Counted from the first letter of the stretch, positions 35,839-46,962 are shown. The stretch is 50,106 nucleotides of DNA from Allomuricauda sp. CP2A (GCF_001683915.1 NZ_LXTT01000140.1:1-50106); one strand, 5' to 3'. The notes: a model not told the origin generated them from the letters alone. Program-made: numbers and translations.

Positions 35839-37052
35839 CCATGGACCGTAGATCTAAAATAGTCATTGCAATATTCGCCGCTGTGGTCGTGGGTATCATC
35901 ATCACTGAAATAGTACGGCCCAAACCCATTAATTGGAGTCCCTCCTACACTTCAACAGATAAAATTCCCTTTGGATGTTATGTACTTTACAATGAATTGC
36001 CCACAATTTTCCCCAATGATTCCATTAAAACGGTTGAAAAAAGTGTGTACGATGTTTTAGTAGACCGGGATACCACCATGGCATCAAACTATATTTTTAT
36101 CAATGAATATGTTGAGCTGGACAAACAGGAAACCAACCAACTTTTGGATTATGTAGATCAAGGAAATACGGTTTTCATCGCCGCCACAGGTTTTGGTTGG
36201 CCTTTATTGGACACCTTGAACATCACCATTGCTTCGGATTACAACCTCAAGGAAGGCACCGCTATCTTGAACTTGACCCACAATACATTCAATAACGAGG
36301 AGTTTAAGTTGTCTCGTGGGATGTTCAACTCCCATTTTACCAGCATCGACTCCACCAACACTACCATTTTGGGCCAAATCACCTATACCAAGGAGAGCTT
36401 TTTGGAAAATCAACCTGAAGTAAAGGTGACCAGACCCAATTTCATCAAGACCCCGTTTGGCAAAGGCCACTTTATCATCAATAGTACCCCACAGGCCTAT
36501 TCCAATTTTTATATGCTGAAGGGAAACCAGGATTATGTGGCGCACACCTTTTCCTATGTGCAGGATACCGGTCTGTTGTATTGGGACAATTACAAAAAAT
36601 CGGGACGCATCATCATAAATTCGCCCATGCGCTTTGTATTGACACAGCCTGCTTTAAAATGGGGCTACTATCTGGGCGTTTTGGGCATTTTGTTGTTTGT
36701 CCTTTTCCGAGGAAAACGGGAGCAACGCATCATCCCCGTTATAGAGCCCTTGAAAAACTCCTCGGTGGAGTTTGCCCAAGCGGTGGGATCCTTGTACCAT
36801 CAAAATAAGGACTACACGGACCTCATCCATAAAAAATTGAACTATTTTTTGGCGTATCTGAGAAATCGGTACCATATTGATACCTCCCAACTCGATGAAA
36901 AGACCATTCAAGTTTTGGCCTTAAGAGCGGGCAAAGAAGTGGGGGAAACCAAAAATTTGATTGATTTTGTCCTGAACCTAAAGAACAAAAGCACCCATAC
37001 AGAACAAGACAGTATAGAACTCAATAAAAGAATAACCGCATTTAAGCAGTGA
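35835..37052 (+). CDS. DUF4350-domain membrane protein
   Basis: 405-residue protein with an N-terminal membrane anchor (about 8-26), a large domain of the DUF4350 type (TDKIPFGCYVLYNELP, then YVDQGNTVFIAATGFGWP), a second helix near 275-292 and a cytosolic helical tail. DUF4350 has a glutamine-amidotransferase-like fold without obvious catalytic residues. Start ATG 35835 overlaps the previous stop (ATGA); ATG 35841 is an alternative. Confidence 0.9.
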   Translation: MTMDRRSKIVIAIFAAVVVGIIITEIVRPKPINWSPSYTSTDKIPFGCYVLYNELPTIFPNDSIKTVEKSVYDVLVDRDTTMASNYIFINEYVELDKQETNQLLDYVDQGNTVFIAATGFGWPLLDTLNITIASDYNLKEGTAILNLTHNTFNNEEFKLSRGMFNSHFTSIDSTNTTILGQITYTKESFLENQPEVKVTRPNFIKTPFGKGHFIINSTPQAYSNFYMLKGNQDYVAHTFSYVQDTGLLYWDNYKKSGRIIINSPMRFVLTQPALKWGYYLGVLGILLFVLFRGKREQRIIPVIEPLKNSSVEFAQAVGSLYHQNKDYTDLIHKKLNYFLAYLRNRYHIDTSQLDEKTIQVLALRAGKEVGETKNLIDFVLNLKNKSTHTEQDSIELNKRITAFKQ

Positions 37053-37055
37053 CAC

Positions 37056-38054
37056 ATGGAAGAACAAGAACAACAGGACGACGCACTACAATTCAACAGC
37101 CGGATTGACCTGACCCAACTACAGGAGGCCGTTTCCCAGATAAAATCAGAATTGGGAAAAGTGATCATTGGCCAACAAGATATGATCGAATTGCTGATTG
37201 TATCCATTTTGGCCAACGGACATTCACTCATTGAAGGTGTTCCCGGTGTGGCCAAAACGGTGACCGCCAAATTATTGGCCAAGACCATGAATGTGGATTT
37301 TAGCAGAATCCAGTTCACTCCAGATTTGATGCCCAGTGATATTTTGGGAACATCCGTTTTCAATGTCAAGACCTCTGAGTTCGAGTTCAAGAAAGGGCCC
37401 TTGTTCTCCAATATTATCCTGATTGATGAAATCAACCGTGCCCCTGCCAAAACGCAGGCTGCCCTTTTTGAGGCCATGGCGGAACGACAAATTACTATGG
37501 ATGGTACCGAATATGCCATGAAACCACCTTTTTTGGTATTTGCCACCCAAAACCCCATTGAGCAAGAAGGTACCTACCGATTGCCCGAAGCTCAATTGGA
37601 CCGATTTCTCTTCAAGATCAATGTAAACTATCCTTCTTTGGAAGAAGAAATACAAATTTTGGAAAGCAAGCACGAGCAAAAGAATAAAGTGGATGAAGAA
37701 TTGATCAATAGCTTACTTTCGGGTCAACAGATTGCGGACTACCAGAAGACCATCAAAGAGATCATTGTTGAAAAAAACCTGCTCAAATATATCGCCTCCA
37801 TTGTGGACAATACCCGAACCAATGCCAATCTATATTTGGGGGCATCGCCAAGGGCTTCCATCGCCATTATGGATGCATCAAAGGCTTTGGCCGCCATGAA
37901 TGGTCGGGATTTTATTACGCCGGATGATATTAAAAAAGTGGCCGGTCCGGTTTTGGGGCACCGAATTATGCTGACCCCGGAACGGGAAATGGAAGGGTTG
38001 ACTTCGGAACAGGTAGTGAATCAAATAGTGGACAGTATAGAAATTCCTAGATAA
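37056..38054 (+). CDS. MoxR-family AAA+ ATPase
   Basis: 332-residue cytosolic AAA+ ATPase. Walker A GVPGVAKT (61-68), Walker B ILIDEIN (121-127), sensor 1 ATQNP (163-167) and the GASPRAS sensor-2 region are all present, so it should be an active ATPase. MoxR proteins act as chaperones for assembly or metal insertion and typically work with a vWA-domain protein; here the partner is the DUF58 gene 3 bp downstream. Confidence 0.96.
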   Translation: MEEQEQQDDALQFNSRIDLTQLQEAVSQIKSELGKVIIGQQDMIELLIVSILANGHSLIEGVPGVAKTVTAKLLAKTMNVDFSRIQFTPDLMPSDILGTSVFNVKTSEFEFKKGPLFSNIILIDEINRAPAKTQAALFEAMAERQITMDGTEYAMKPPFLVFATQNPIEQEGTYRLPEAQLDRFLFKINVNYPSLEEEIQILESKHEQKNKVDEELINSLLSGQQIADYQKTIKEIIVEKNLLKYIASIVDNTRTNANLYLGASPRASIAIMDASKALAAMNGRDFITPDDIKKVAGPVLGHRIMLTPEREMEGLTSEQVVNQIVDSIEIPR

Positions 38055-38057
38055 TCC

Positions 38058-39392
38058 GTGAGGCGACTTTTTAGACCCATATATCTGCAAAAACGGTTCT
38101 TTATAGCCCTGATGGCCATCATTATTGGCTTTCTGGTTTCCTATATGGTGCCGACTTTGTATGGTGCCATAAAAGTTGTGTTTTTTGTTTTTCTCCTTTT
38201 GTTGATGGTTGACATTCTTCTTTTGTTTGCCTCAAAAGGAAAGATTGAAGGAGGTAGGATTTTACCCGACAAGATGTCCAATGGTGATGACAACCCCATT
38301 CAATTGAAGCTGGCCAATACCTATCTTTTTCCCGTTACGGTGAAAATTATTGATGAGATTCCGTTCCAGTTCCAAAAGCGGGATTTTGGCCTGACCAGCA
38401 AGATTTCCAGTGGAGGCAACAAAGCTTATGATTACCAACTGAGACCCACGGAGCGAGGTGTATATTCCTTCGGAAGTTTAACTATTTTTGCTATTTCACC
38501 CATAGGCTTTTTGGCCAAAAAATATTCGTTTGACCAAGCCCAAGAGGTGCCGGTCTACCCCTCTTTCCTGCAATTACAGAAATACGATTTGATTGCTTTT
38601 ACCAATAGGTTACACGAATATGGTCTGAAAAAAATTCGTCGTATCGGTCACACCATGGAGTTTGAACAGATCAAGGATTACGTTTTGGGCGATGACATCC
38701 GAAATATCAATTGGAAGGCCACCGCTAAAAGAGGCCAGTTGATGGTCAACCAGTACCAAGATGAGAAATCACAGCCCATTTATTCCGTGATAGACAAAGG
38801 GCGGGTGATGAAAATGCCCTTTAACGGGTTAAGCTTATTGGATTATGCCATCAATGCCACTTTGGTGATCAGCAACATCGCCCTCAAAAAACAGGATAAG
38901 GCCGGAATGTTCTCTTTCAGCAACAAAATCGAGAACCGGGTGGTGGCCGAACGGAGAAGCTCCCAAATGAACCTGATTTTGGAAACACTCTACAATCTGG
39001 ACACCAATTTTATTGAAAGTGACTTCAGCCGACTGTACATTGATGTGAAACGTAACCTCAACCAACGGAGTTTATTATTGCTATACACCAATTTTGAAAC
39101 CTTGGATGCCCTGCACAGGCAACTCCCCTACTTGTTGGCCATGGCCAAACAGCATTTATTGGTGGTCATATTTTTTGAAAATACCGAGCTGAATGAATTT
39201 GCGGAAAGAAAAGCCAATACGGTCCATCAAATCTTTGAGCAGACCATTGCCGAGAAATTCATTTATGAAAAAAGGCTCATTGTAAACGAATTGCGTAAAC
39301 ATGGTATCCAGACCATTTTGACCAAACCGGAAAACCTGACCATCAACACCATCAATAAATATTTGGAAATAAAGGCCAGGGGGCTAATTTAA
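38058..39392 (+). CDS. DUF58 (vWA-like) protein
   Basis: 444-residue protein with two N-terminal helices (about 11-55), a beta-rich middle region and the DUF58 core GDDIRNINWKATAKRG followed by a vWA-like fold. At the MIDAS position where DxSxS is expected the sequence reads YSVIDKGRVMKM, so canonical metal binding is doubtful. Start is GTG 38058, 3 bp after the MoxR stop. It is the presumed client or partner of the MoxR ATPase. Confidence 0.92.
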   Translation: MRRLFRPIYLQKRFFIALMAIIIGFLVSYMVPTLYGAIKVVFFVFLLLLMVDILLLFASKGKIEGGRILPDKMSNGDDNPIQLKLANTYLFPVTVKIIDEIPFQFQKRDFGLTSKISSGGNKAYDYQLRPTERGVYSFGSLTIFAISPIGFLAKKYSFDQAQEVPVYPSFLQLQKYDLIAFTNRLHEYGLKKIRRIGHTMEFEQIKDYVLGDDIRNINWKATAKRGQLMVNQYQDEKSQPIYSVIDKGRVMKMPFNGLSLLDYAINATLVISNIALKKQDKAGMFSFSNKIENRVVAERRSSQMNLILETLYNLDTNFIESDFSRLYIDVKRNLNQRSLLLLYTNFETLDALHRQLPYLLAMAKQHLLVVIFFENTELNEFAERKANTVHQIFEQTIAEKFIYEKRLIVNELRKHGIQTILTKPENLTINTINKYLEIKARGLI

Positions 39393-39859
39393 TTTTGAAG
39401 AAAGCCATAAGAAAGACCCAATGAATGTAAGGACTGTGGTATGGTTTCCAACACCAATGCTTCGGTATTCTTTTTTGGGTTGAAGTCAAATTTTTGTTCT
39501 TCTCTTTGGGTGTAGTTGCCCCGAAGTCTTTTTTTATCCCGCTTTTTGGAAAAGAGGTCTATGGTAACGCCTACTGTGACACCGCCTAAAACCGTTGCGG
39601 CCAAATCATCGTTGTCCCAACCATTTTCACGCTGTCCCGAATCCACTGCCTCTTTGGCAACCCCAATCAAGGCACTCCCGGCCACAGAGCCCACGAAGGT
39701 CCAGACCCGATTTCCATCTGATGCTTGTTTGGCTATTCCAGCTCCAGCAAGACCAAAAAGATTACCACCCAAAAAATGGAGTGCTTTGTCCCGCTCAACC
39801 TGACCATAGCCATGCAGAGCGAGCACAAAAAGGAGTAGTGTGGGGATTAGTGTTCTCAT
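39389..39859 (-). CDS. Exported DUF2279/YfiM-like protein
   Basis: 156-residue protein with a signal peptide (to about residue 20, ALHGYGQ). The core has DKALHFLGGNLFG, a KEAVDSGQ block and DDLAATVLGGVTVG, the spaced charged residues of the YfiM/DUF2279 group. Two hydrophobic segments suggest membrane association. It overlaps the DUF58 gene end by 4 bp convergently and looks unrelated to that system. Confidence 0.75.
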   Translation of the reverse strand: MRTLIPTLLLFVLALHGYGQVERDKALHFLGGNLFGLAGAGIAKQASDGNRVWTFVGSVAGSALIGVAKEAVDSGQRENGWDNDDLAATVLGGVTVGVTIDLFSKKRDKKRLRGNYTQREEQKFDFNPKKNTEALVLETIPQSLHSLGLSYGFLQN

Positions 39860-39904
39860 TGCGCGGGCTAAATGTATGAAAAGTTATTGAGTAATACCCC
39901 TATT

Positions 39905-40846
39905 TTAAAGGCCTTGCACCTCTTTTTTGGCCAAATTGAACTCTGTCATGAGATTTTGAACAATATCTGCGGCTGGTTTAATATCATGGATCAGCCCAGA
40001 AACTTGCCCGATTTCCAATTCGCCTTCATCCATATCACCTTCAAACATGCCTTTTTTGGCCCGTGCCCTTCCCAATAACGTTTTCAACTCCTCCACGGTA
40101 GCCCCTTTGGCATAGGCTTCTTGCACATCATGATAAAATTTATTTTTGAGGAGTCGAACCGGAGCCAATTCCTTAAGGGTAAGGTGGGTATCCCCTTCTT
40201 GGGCTTTGACCACCCATTGCTTAAAATGTTCGTGGGAAGAAGCCTCAAGGCTGGCCACAAACCGACTTCCCACCTGAACGCCATCGGCACCGAGCACCAT
40301 GGCCGCCAACATGGCCCTTCCCGTGGCAATTCCCCCGGCAGCAATCAGGGGAATGTTTATTTTCTCCCGTACCGAAGGAATCAACACCATAGAGGTGGTC
40401 TCGTCCCTTCCATTGTGTCCGCCTGCTTCAAATCCTTCCGCAACAACGGCATCCACACCCGCTTCTTGGGCTCTCAATGCAAATTTTACACTGCTCACCA
40501 CATGCACCACGGTAATACCTTTCTCTTTGAGAAAAGGGGTCCAAGTTTTGGGGTTTCCAGCGGAAGTGAACACAATCTTGACCTTTTGGTCGACAATAAT
40601 TTGCATCAACCGGTCAATATCGGGATAGAGCATGGGAACATTCACCCCAAAAGGTTTGTCCGTGGCTTTTTTACATTTTTCGATGTGTTCTTGGAGTACT
40701 TCGGGATACATGCTGCCCGATCCCAGCAATCCCAATCCACCCGCATTGGAAACCGCCGAGGCCAAGCGCCAACCACTGGCCCAGACCATCCCTGCCTGAA
40801 TGATGGGATATTGTATTCCAAAAAGTTGTGTGATTCTGTTTTTCAT
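39905..40846 (-). CDS. Nitronate monooxygenase / FMN-dependent oxidoreductase
   Basis: 313 residues from ATG 40846 (MKNRITQLFGIQYPIIQAGM); the extension to 40918 lacks family features. FMN-binding TIM barrel of the 2-nitropropane dioxygenase family: GFEAGGHNG with the active-site His, and IAAGGIATGRAMLAAMVLGADGVQVGSRF for the phosphate site. In vivo substrate uncertain; alkyl nitronates are oxidised by characterised relatives. Confidence 0.92.
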   Translation of the reverse strand: MKNRITQLFGIQYPIIQAGMVWASGWRLASAVSNAGGLGLLGSGSMYPEVLQEHIEKCKKATDKPFGVNVPMLYPDIDRLMQIIVDQKVKIVFTSAGNPKTWTPFLKEKGITVVHVVSSVKFALRAQEAGVDAVVAEGFEAGGHNGRDETTSMVLIPSVREKINIPLIAAGGIATGRAMLAAMVLGADGVQVGSRFVASLEASSHEHFKQWVVKAQEGDTHLTLKELAPVRLLKNKFYHDVQEAYAKGATVEELKTLLGRARAKKGMFEGDMDEGELEIGQVSGLIHDIKPAADIVQNLMTEFNLAKKEVQGL

Positions 40847-40958
40847 ATATAAAAATGGAAACTTCTGCAAATTACGCAATACCTCCCAGAGCCTACCTAC
40901 TCGTCGCATAGGCACCAAGCGTAAAACTGACCTTCGGCAATGGGCTTTGGAGGTTTAT

Positions 40959-41291
40959 TCAATATTTCAAAATATCATTTAGCGTGTTCTTTATTTTTTG
41001 TAATTCCGAAGAGGAAATTACCCCTATTTTCCGTTTAAAGCGGTCTTTTGATAGCGAACGAATGTGAAAGACCATTATTTCTGAAGTTTTTAACAAACCA
41101 TTTTCTTGGGATGGCACCAACACCGGATTTCCCTCATAATTATGCACCGAGGTGGTTATAGGGCAGACTACCACTATATTCAAATTGATATTGAGCGTGT
41201 TTCCACTAATGATTACCGCTGGTCGATTGCCCGCTTGCTCGCTTCCCTTTACAGGGTCAAAATATACTTGCCATATATCCCCTTGCTTCAT
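40959..41291 (-). CDS. MazF/PemK-type toxin
   Basis: 110-residue endoribonuclease toxin. It shows GDIWQVYFDPVKGSEQAGNR, the PAVIISG strand and VVVCPITTS, all typical of MazF/PemK, with the conserved Arg in the first loop and TSEIMVFHIRSLSKDR near the end. ATG overlaps the antitoxin stop (ATGA), the usual antitoxin-first order. Confidence 0.93.
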   Translation of the reverse strand: MKQGDIWQVYFDPVKGSEQAGNRPAVIISGNTLNINLNIVVVCPITTSVHNYEGNPVLVPSQENGLLKTSEIMVFHIRSLSKDRFKRKIGVISSSELQKIKNTLNDILKY

Positions 41292-41530
41292 TTTTCGGCC
41301 TCTTCAATCATCTTTAGGTATTCGGCCATGCCCTCTTCTGCCATGAGCAATACATTGGGATCATTGGATGCCTTTTTATATGATTTAGCATACTTTGCCC
41401 GCTTCAATTCATCCAAAAAAATTACCAACGCCCGTTCAATTATTTTGTTCTTGGGCTGTTTCAGCTCCTTGGATGTTTCAGCAAGCCTGTTTAGAAGTTC
41501 ATCGGGGAGCGACGAAGTGTATGTTGCCAT
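41288..41530 (-). CDS. Ribbon-helix-helix antitoxin of the MazF pair
   Basis: 80-residue protein: an N-terminal RHH/CopG-like segment (YTSSLPDELLNRLAETSKEL, then NKIIERALVIFLDEL) and a basic-acidic C-terminal tail that would bind the toxin. It is not an AbrB-type MazE. A 17-bp inverted repeat lies directly upstream (41533-41578) and is a good autoregulatory operator candidate. Confidence 0.88.
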   Translation of the reverse strand: MATYTSSLPDELLNRLAETSKELKQPKNKIIERALVIFLDELKRAKYAKSYKKASNDPNVLLMAEEGMAEYLKMIEEAEK

Positions 41531-41532
41531 TT

Positions 41533-41578
41533 TAATTTGTATTTATATTCTGTAAATATAAAATATAAATACAAATTA
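41533..41578 (-). promoter_or_regulatory. 17-bp inverted repeat, likely antitoxin operator
   Basis: Arms 41533-41549 and 41562-41578 (TAATTTGTATTTATATT and its exact complement), 12-nt spacer. It fills the gap between the antitoxin start and the end of mnmA, and the outer arm includes the mnmA TAA stop. It could also end mnmA transcripts, but it is AT-only and weak as a terminator. Confidence 0.65.
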
Positions 41579-42766
41579 CGCAATAACCCCAGACCCAACC
41601 AATTCATCATCAATATACCAGGCCACAAACTGCCCTTCGGTAATGGCGGATTGTTTTTCCTTGAAGTCCACATACAGCCCATTCTCTATTTTATAGAGCG
41701 TAGCGGGTTGCAAGGGTTGTCTATATCGAATACGCGCCATGACTTCCATGGTTTCATCCACTTTTAAGGCCAAATCGGGGCGCACCCAATGCAGCTCATC
41801 CTCATTCACAAAAAGGGTGTGGCGGTATAATCCCGGATGCAGTTTTCCCTGTCCGGTGTAGATGATGTTTTTCTCCACATCGGTATCAATGACGAACAAA
41901 GGCTCCTTGGTTCCGCCCACATTGAGCCCTTTTCGCTGTCCGACGGTGAAATAATGCGCTCCTTGGTGCTCCCCCACCACTTTTCCATCGGTTTCTGAAA
42001 ACAAAGGCTTTTCAGCATTGAAGGCCAGTTCTTCCCTTTTATTCTGAAAATTGGGTACGGCAACCGAGAATTGTGAGGCATCCGTGGGCACTTCCACAAT
42101 GACTCCCTTCTTGGGGCTCAACTTTTGTTGTAGAAATTCGGGCAAATGCACCTTTCCCACAAAGCAAAGTCCTTGGGAATCTTTCTTGTCCGCGGTGATC
42201 AAATCGTTTTCTGCGGCAATCTTTCGTACCTCGGGCTTGGTCAACTCACCAATGGGGAACAACGCTTTTGAAAGCTGCTCTTGTGAAAGTTGGCATAGAA
42301 AATAGGACTGGTCCTTGTTCTTGTCCGCCCCGGCCAAAAGTTGGTAGGTTTCGGTGCCATCAGCATTTTGGGTAACCCCTTTTCTGCAATAATGACCTGT
42401 GGCCACATAATCTGCACCCAATTGCAGGGCAATCTTTAGGAATACATCGAATTTTATCTCACGGTTGCAGAGCACATCTGGGTTGGGCGTCCTTCCCTTT
42501 TCATACTCGCTGAACATATAATCCACAATGCGCTCCTTGTATTCGGCACTCAAATCCACCGTTTGGAATGGAATACCGAGCTTTTCGGCCACGATCAAGG
42601 CATCATTACTGTCCTCCACCCATGGGCATTCTTCGGAAATAATGACGGAGTCATCCACCCAATTCTTCATGAAAAGGCCAATTACCTCGTACCCCTGCTC
42701 TTTTAAAAGATAGGCGGTAACGCTTGAATCCACTCCTCCAGAAAGTCCTACAACAACCTTTTTCAT
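41576..42766 (-). CDS. mnmA: tRNA-specific 2-thiouridylase
   Basis: 396-residue enzyme that thiolates U34 in Glu, Gln and Lys tRNAs. PP-loop SGGVDS (9-14), nucleophile Cys100 (VLCNREIKF) and the persulfide-carrying Cys201 (SQGLCFVG) are present, along with the GHYCR block. The C-terminal beta-barrel has the expected length. A TATTTTTG box lies at 42785-42792, giving a leader of only about a dozen bases. Confidence 0.97.
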   Translation of the reverse strand: MKKVVVGLSGGVDSSVTAYLLKEQGYEVIGLFMKNWVDDSVIISEECPWVEDSNDALIVAEKLGIPFQTVDLSAEYKERIVDYMFSEYEKGRTPNPDVLCNREIKFDVFLKIALQLGADYVATGHYCRKGVTQNADGTETYQLLAGADKNKDQSYFLCQLSQEQLSKALFPIGELTKPEVRKIAAENDLITADKKDSQGLCFVGKVHLPEFLQQKLSPKKGVIVEVPTDASQFSVAVPNFQNKREELAFNAEKPLFSETDGKVVGEHQGAHYFTVGQRKGLNVGGTKEPLFVIDTDVEKNIIYTGQGKLHPGLYRHTLFVNEDELHWVRPDLALKVDETMEVMARIRYRQPLQPATLYKIENGLYVDFKEKQSAITEGQFVAWYIDDELVGSGVIA

Positions 42767-42784
42767 TGCTATTGATTATGGGTA

Positions 42785-42792
42785 CAAAAATA
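42785..42792 (-). promoter_or_regulatory. -7 box of the mnmA promoter
   Basis: Minus-strand TATTTTTG, an exact TAnnTTTG match, 18 bp upstream of the mnmA ATG. No clear -33 TTG at the usual spacing. Confidence 0.4.
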
Positions 42793-42882
42793 CAAAATAG
42801 TCTTCAGTGATGGTAGGTAGTCCACAGTTTGGCCTTTGCCTTACAAAGTTGGGCGAATGGCTTTGAAAAGTATTTTTTACAG

Positions 42883-42912
42883 CCCATTTATCGATAGGGA
42901 ATTACCGTTCAT
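42883..42912 (+). promoter_or_regulatory. LytTR-type direct repeat pair
   Basis: ACCGTTCAT (42904-42912) fits the LytTR half-site consensus; CCCATTTAT (42883-42891) fits partly. Start-to-start distance is 21 bp with a 12-bp gap, as in known LytTR sites. TTTATCGAT and TTCATCGAT extend the repeat. There is no obvious target gene on either side. Confidence 0.4.
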
Positions 42913-43040
42913 CGATGACACATCAAAAGGGCACATTTTACCATACAAAAAACCGCATTTTGACAACTATTTATTTTTTAACCAGCCACAATACCGCATC
43001 TTTGGAGTCCCAAATCTTTCCAAACTATACCTACAAATGG

Positions 43041-43074
43041 AAAACTCCCCCAAGAACTTGAGGGAGTTTTTTGT
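43041..43074. terminator. Bidirectional intrinsic terminator after yidC
   Basis: AAAACTCCCCCAAG-AA-CTTGAGGGAGTTTT (43041-43070, one mismatch) followed on the plus strand by TTTTTTG. It ends yidC on the minus strand, but its better T-run faces the plus strand, where no gene is known. Confidence 0.85.
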
Positions 43075-43100
43075 TTTGGAAGCACCTTGATTTGGTTCTG

Positions 43101-44969
43101 TTAGCGCTTTCCTATTTTCTTCTGCTCCTCGGCCTGTTCCATCATTTCACGCATCTTGCGCTGGAACTTGTTCTCTTTTTTCGGTTTTTTCTTGTTCTCC
43201 TGGATTTGGGCATGGATCTTATCCTCGTCCAAAATGTAGTTCTTTATGGCCAACATGATAAAGATGGTAATGAGGTTGGAAACAAAGTAGTACAAACTCA
43301 ACCCACTGGCGTAGTTGTTGAAGAAGAACAACATCATAATGGGTGATAGGTACATAATGAACTTCATGTTGGGCATACCGGGCTGTTGTTGCATCTGCAT
43401 GCTCTGCCCTGTGGTCATCATCATGTAAAAGAAAATGGCCACCGATGCCAAAATGGGGAAAAGACTCACGTGATCCCCATAAAAAGGAATGGTGAAAGGC
43501 AATTCAAAAATGGTATCGTAAGAAGACAAATCCTCTGCCCACAAAAAGGGTTTTTGACGCAAGGCGAAGGACGTTGGGAAAAACATAAACAGTGCATAGA
43601 AAATGGGCAACTGCAACAATGCCGGGATACATCCGCTCATGGGACTAACGCCAGCTTTGTTGTACAGCTTCATGGTCTCTTGCTGCTTTTTCATGGCGTT
43701 GTCCTTGTACTTCTCGTTGATTTCCGTGATCTCAGGCTTCAACACCTTCATCTTGGCCTGTGAGAGATACGACTTATAGGTCACCGGGGACAGTACCAAA
43801 CGCACAATAATGGTCATCACAACAATGGCAATACCAAAAGGCAAGAAAGAACTCAAGAAGGTATAGAATGGTGTAAAGATGTAGCGATTGATCCATCCAA
43901 AGATGCCCCAACCAAAGGGAATGGAATCTGCCAGTCCCAGCTCTTTATAGTCATCCAATATTTTAACGTCTGTTGGACCGTAGTACCAGTGCATGTTTTG
44001 GGAAAGCTCCCCCCCATTAAGCTCCAAAGGGGCCTTTGTACTATATTCCTTGGTGAAGAGAACGTCTTTGCCCTCCTCCTCCACCAAATTCTTGGAACTG
44101 AGATTGGCAGTTTTAAAGTGATTGTCCGTTGCCAAAATGGAACTGAAAAAGTGCTGACGGTACGACAACCATTTTACATCTTCCTCGGTCTCTTCGTCCA
44201 AATCACTACTTTCGGATAACTTGCTGATCTTATCATCCTCATGGTTGTACGTCAAACGGGTGTAGCGGTTTTCGTATTGTACACTTTGATCCTGACGAAT
44301 GGCTTTGAGGTCCCAGGTCAGTTCAATGGGTCGGGTACTATTGATGACTCCGTTCAATCCTTGGGAACGCACTGTAAAATCCACCAAATACTCACCGGGT
44401 TTCATCTCATAGCGATATTCCAAAAATTGGGAATTGGAAATCTTGGCCTTCATGGAAAGCACCTGATTGTCCCCGTTTTTGGTCAATGATGGCTCAAAAT
44501 AAAGATCAGCGGTATTGAGCACCCTATTGTCATTGGTTGAAAAATTAAGGGCAAAATTGGCATTGCCATCCTTCACCAAATATATTGGAACGGAATCATG
44601 GGTGACATAATCCTTCATTTTGGCCTCCACAATCTGTCCACCTTTATTGGCCACTTCCAAAAACAGCACCTCATTTTCCAATTGGGTCGTTCCTTCAGAA
44701 GCCTGGGTGAAACCAAATGCCCCTACGGAACTCTTATAATTGGCCACTGCGGTGGAATCCTGTAAATTGATGGGTTCTGATTGGTTTATTGGAGTGGTGT
44801 CGACTTCTTCCTCAACCTTTTTAGCTTCGGCCTCAACCTGTTCCTGTTCTGCTTTTTGTGCCTCCAACTCTTCTGGGGTAGGCTGATTTTGGTAAAACAT
44901 AAAGATGAGTATCCCAAAAATCAGTACAAATCCAATAATGGAATTGATATCCAGCTTCTTCTCTTCCAT
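43101..44969 (-). CDS. yidC: Membrane protein insertase YidC
   Basis: 622-residue inner-membrane insertase, Gram-negative form. An N-terminal helix (about 12-25), a large periplasmic beta domain (about 60-350) and five C-terminal helices from about 365 are visible. The hydrophilic-groove Arg lies in TIIVRLVLSPVTYKSYLSQ, and SGLSLYYFVSNLITI is near the end. It finishes with a basic tail (EEQKKIGKR). It follows pyrG by 66 bp on the same strand, a gene order I associate with Bacteroidota. Confidence 0.97.
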   Translation of the reverse strand: MEEKKLDINSIIGFVLIFGILIFMFYQNQPTPEELEAQKAEQEQVEAEAKKVEEEVDTTPINQSEPINLQDSTAVANYKSSVGAFGFTQASEGTTQLENEVLFLEVANKGGQIVEAKMKDYVTHDSVPIYLVKDGNANFALNFSTNDNRVLNTADLYFEPSLTKNGDNQVLSMKAKISNSQFLEYRYEMKPGEYLVDFTVRSQGLNGVINSTRPIELTWDLKAIRQDQSVQYENRYTRLTYNHEDDKISKLSESSDLDEETEEDVKWLSYRQHFFSSILATDNHFKTANLSSKNLVEEEGKDVLFTKEYSTKAPLELNGGELSQNMHWYYGPTDVKILDDYKELGLADSIPFGWGIFGWINRYIFTPFYTFLSSFLPFGIAIVVMTIIVRLVLSPVTYKSYLSQAKMKVLKPEITEINEKYKDNAMKKQQETMKLYNKAGVSPMSGCIPALLQLPIFYALFMFFPTSFALRQKPFLWAEDLSSYDTIFELPFTIPFYGDHVSLFPILASVAIFFYMMMTTGQSMQMQQQPGMPNMKFIMYLSPIMMLFFFNNYASGLSLYYFVSNLITIFIMLAIKNYILDEDKIHAQIQENKKKPKKENKFQRKMREMMEQAEEQKKIGKR

Positions 44970-45035
44970 GAAAATTATTTAGTAGAAATCTTTAATCGGT
45001 CTTTCAGGTGGCAAATATATGTCCAAAACCGCAGT

Positions 45036-46962
<1,927 letters not shown>

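Larger units (their letters stand above)
42767..43100. other. Gene-free region between mnmA and yidC
   Basis: 334 bp. It holds the mnmA promoter box (42785-42792), a pair of LytTR-like repeats at 42883-42912, an unassigned stretch and a terminator at 43041-43074. The frame at 42836-43090 runs through the terminator and has no family features; I do not call it. A short transcript ending at the terminator is possible. Confidence 0.5.

Noticed and set aside
40847..40918. N-terminal extension of the nitronate monooxygenase
   Set aside because: The family begins at MKNRITQLFG; the extra residues are arginine-rich and non-homologous.
42836..43090. 84-residue plus-strand frame between mnmA and yidC
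   Set aside because: It reads through a strong terminator hairpin and has no recognisable motif.
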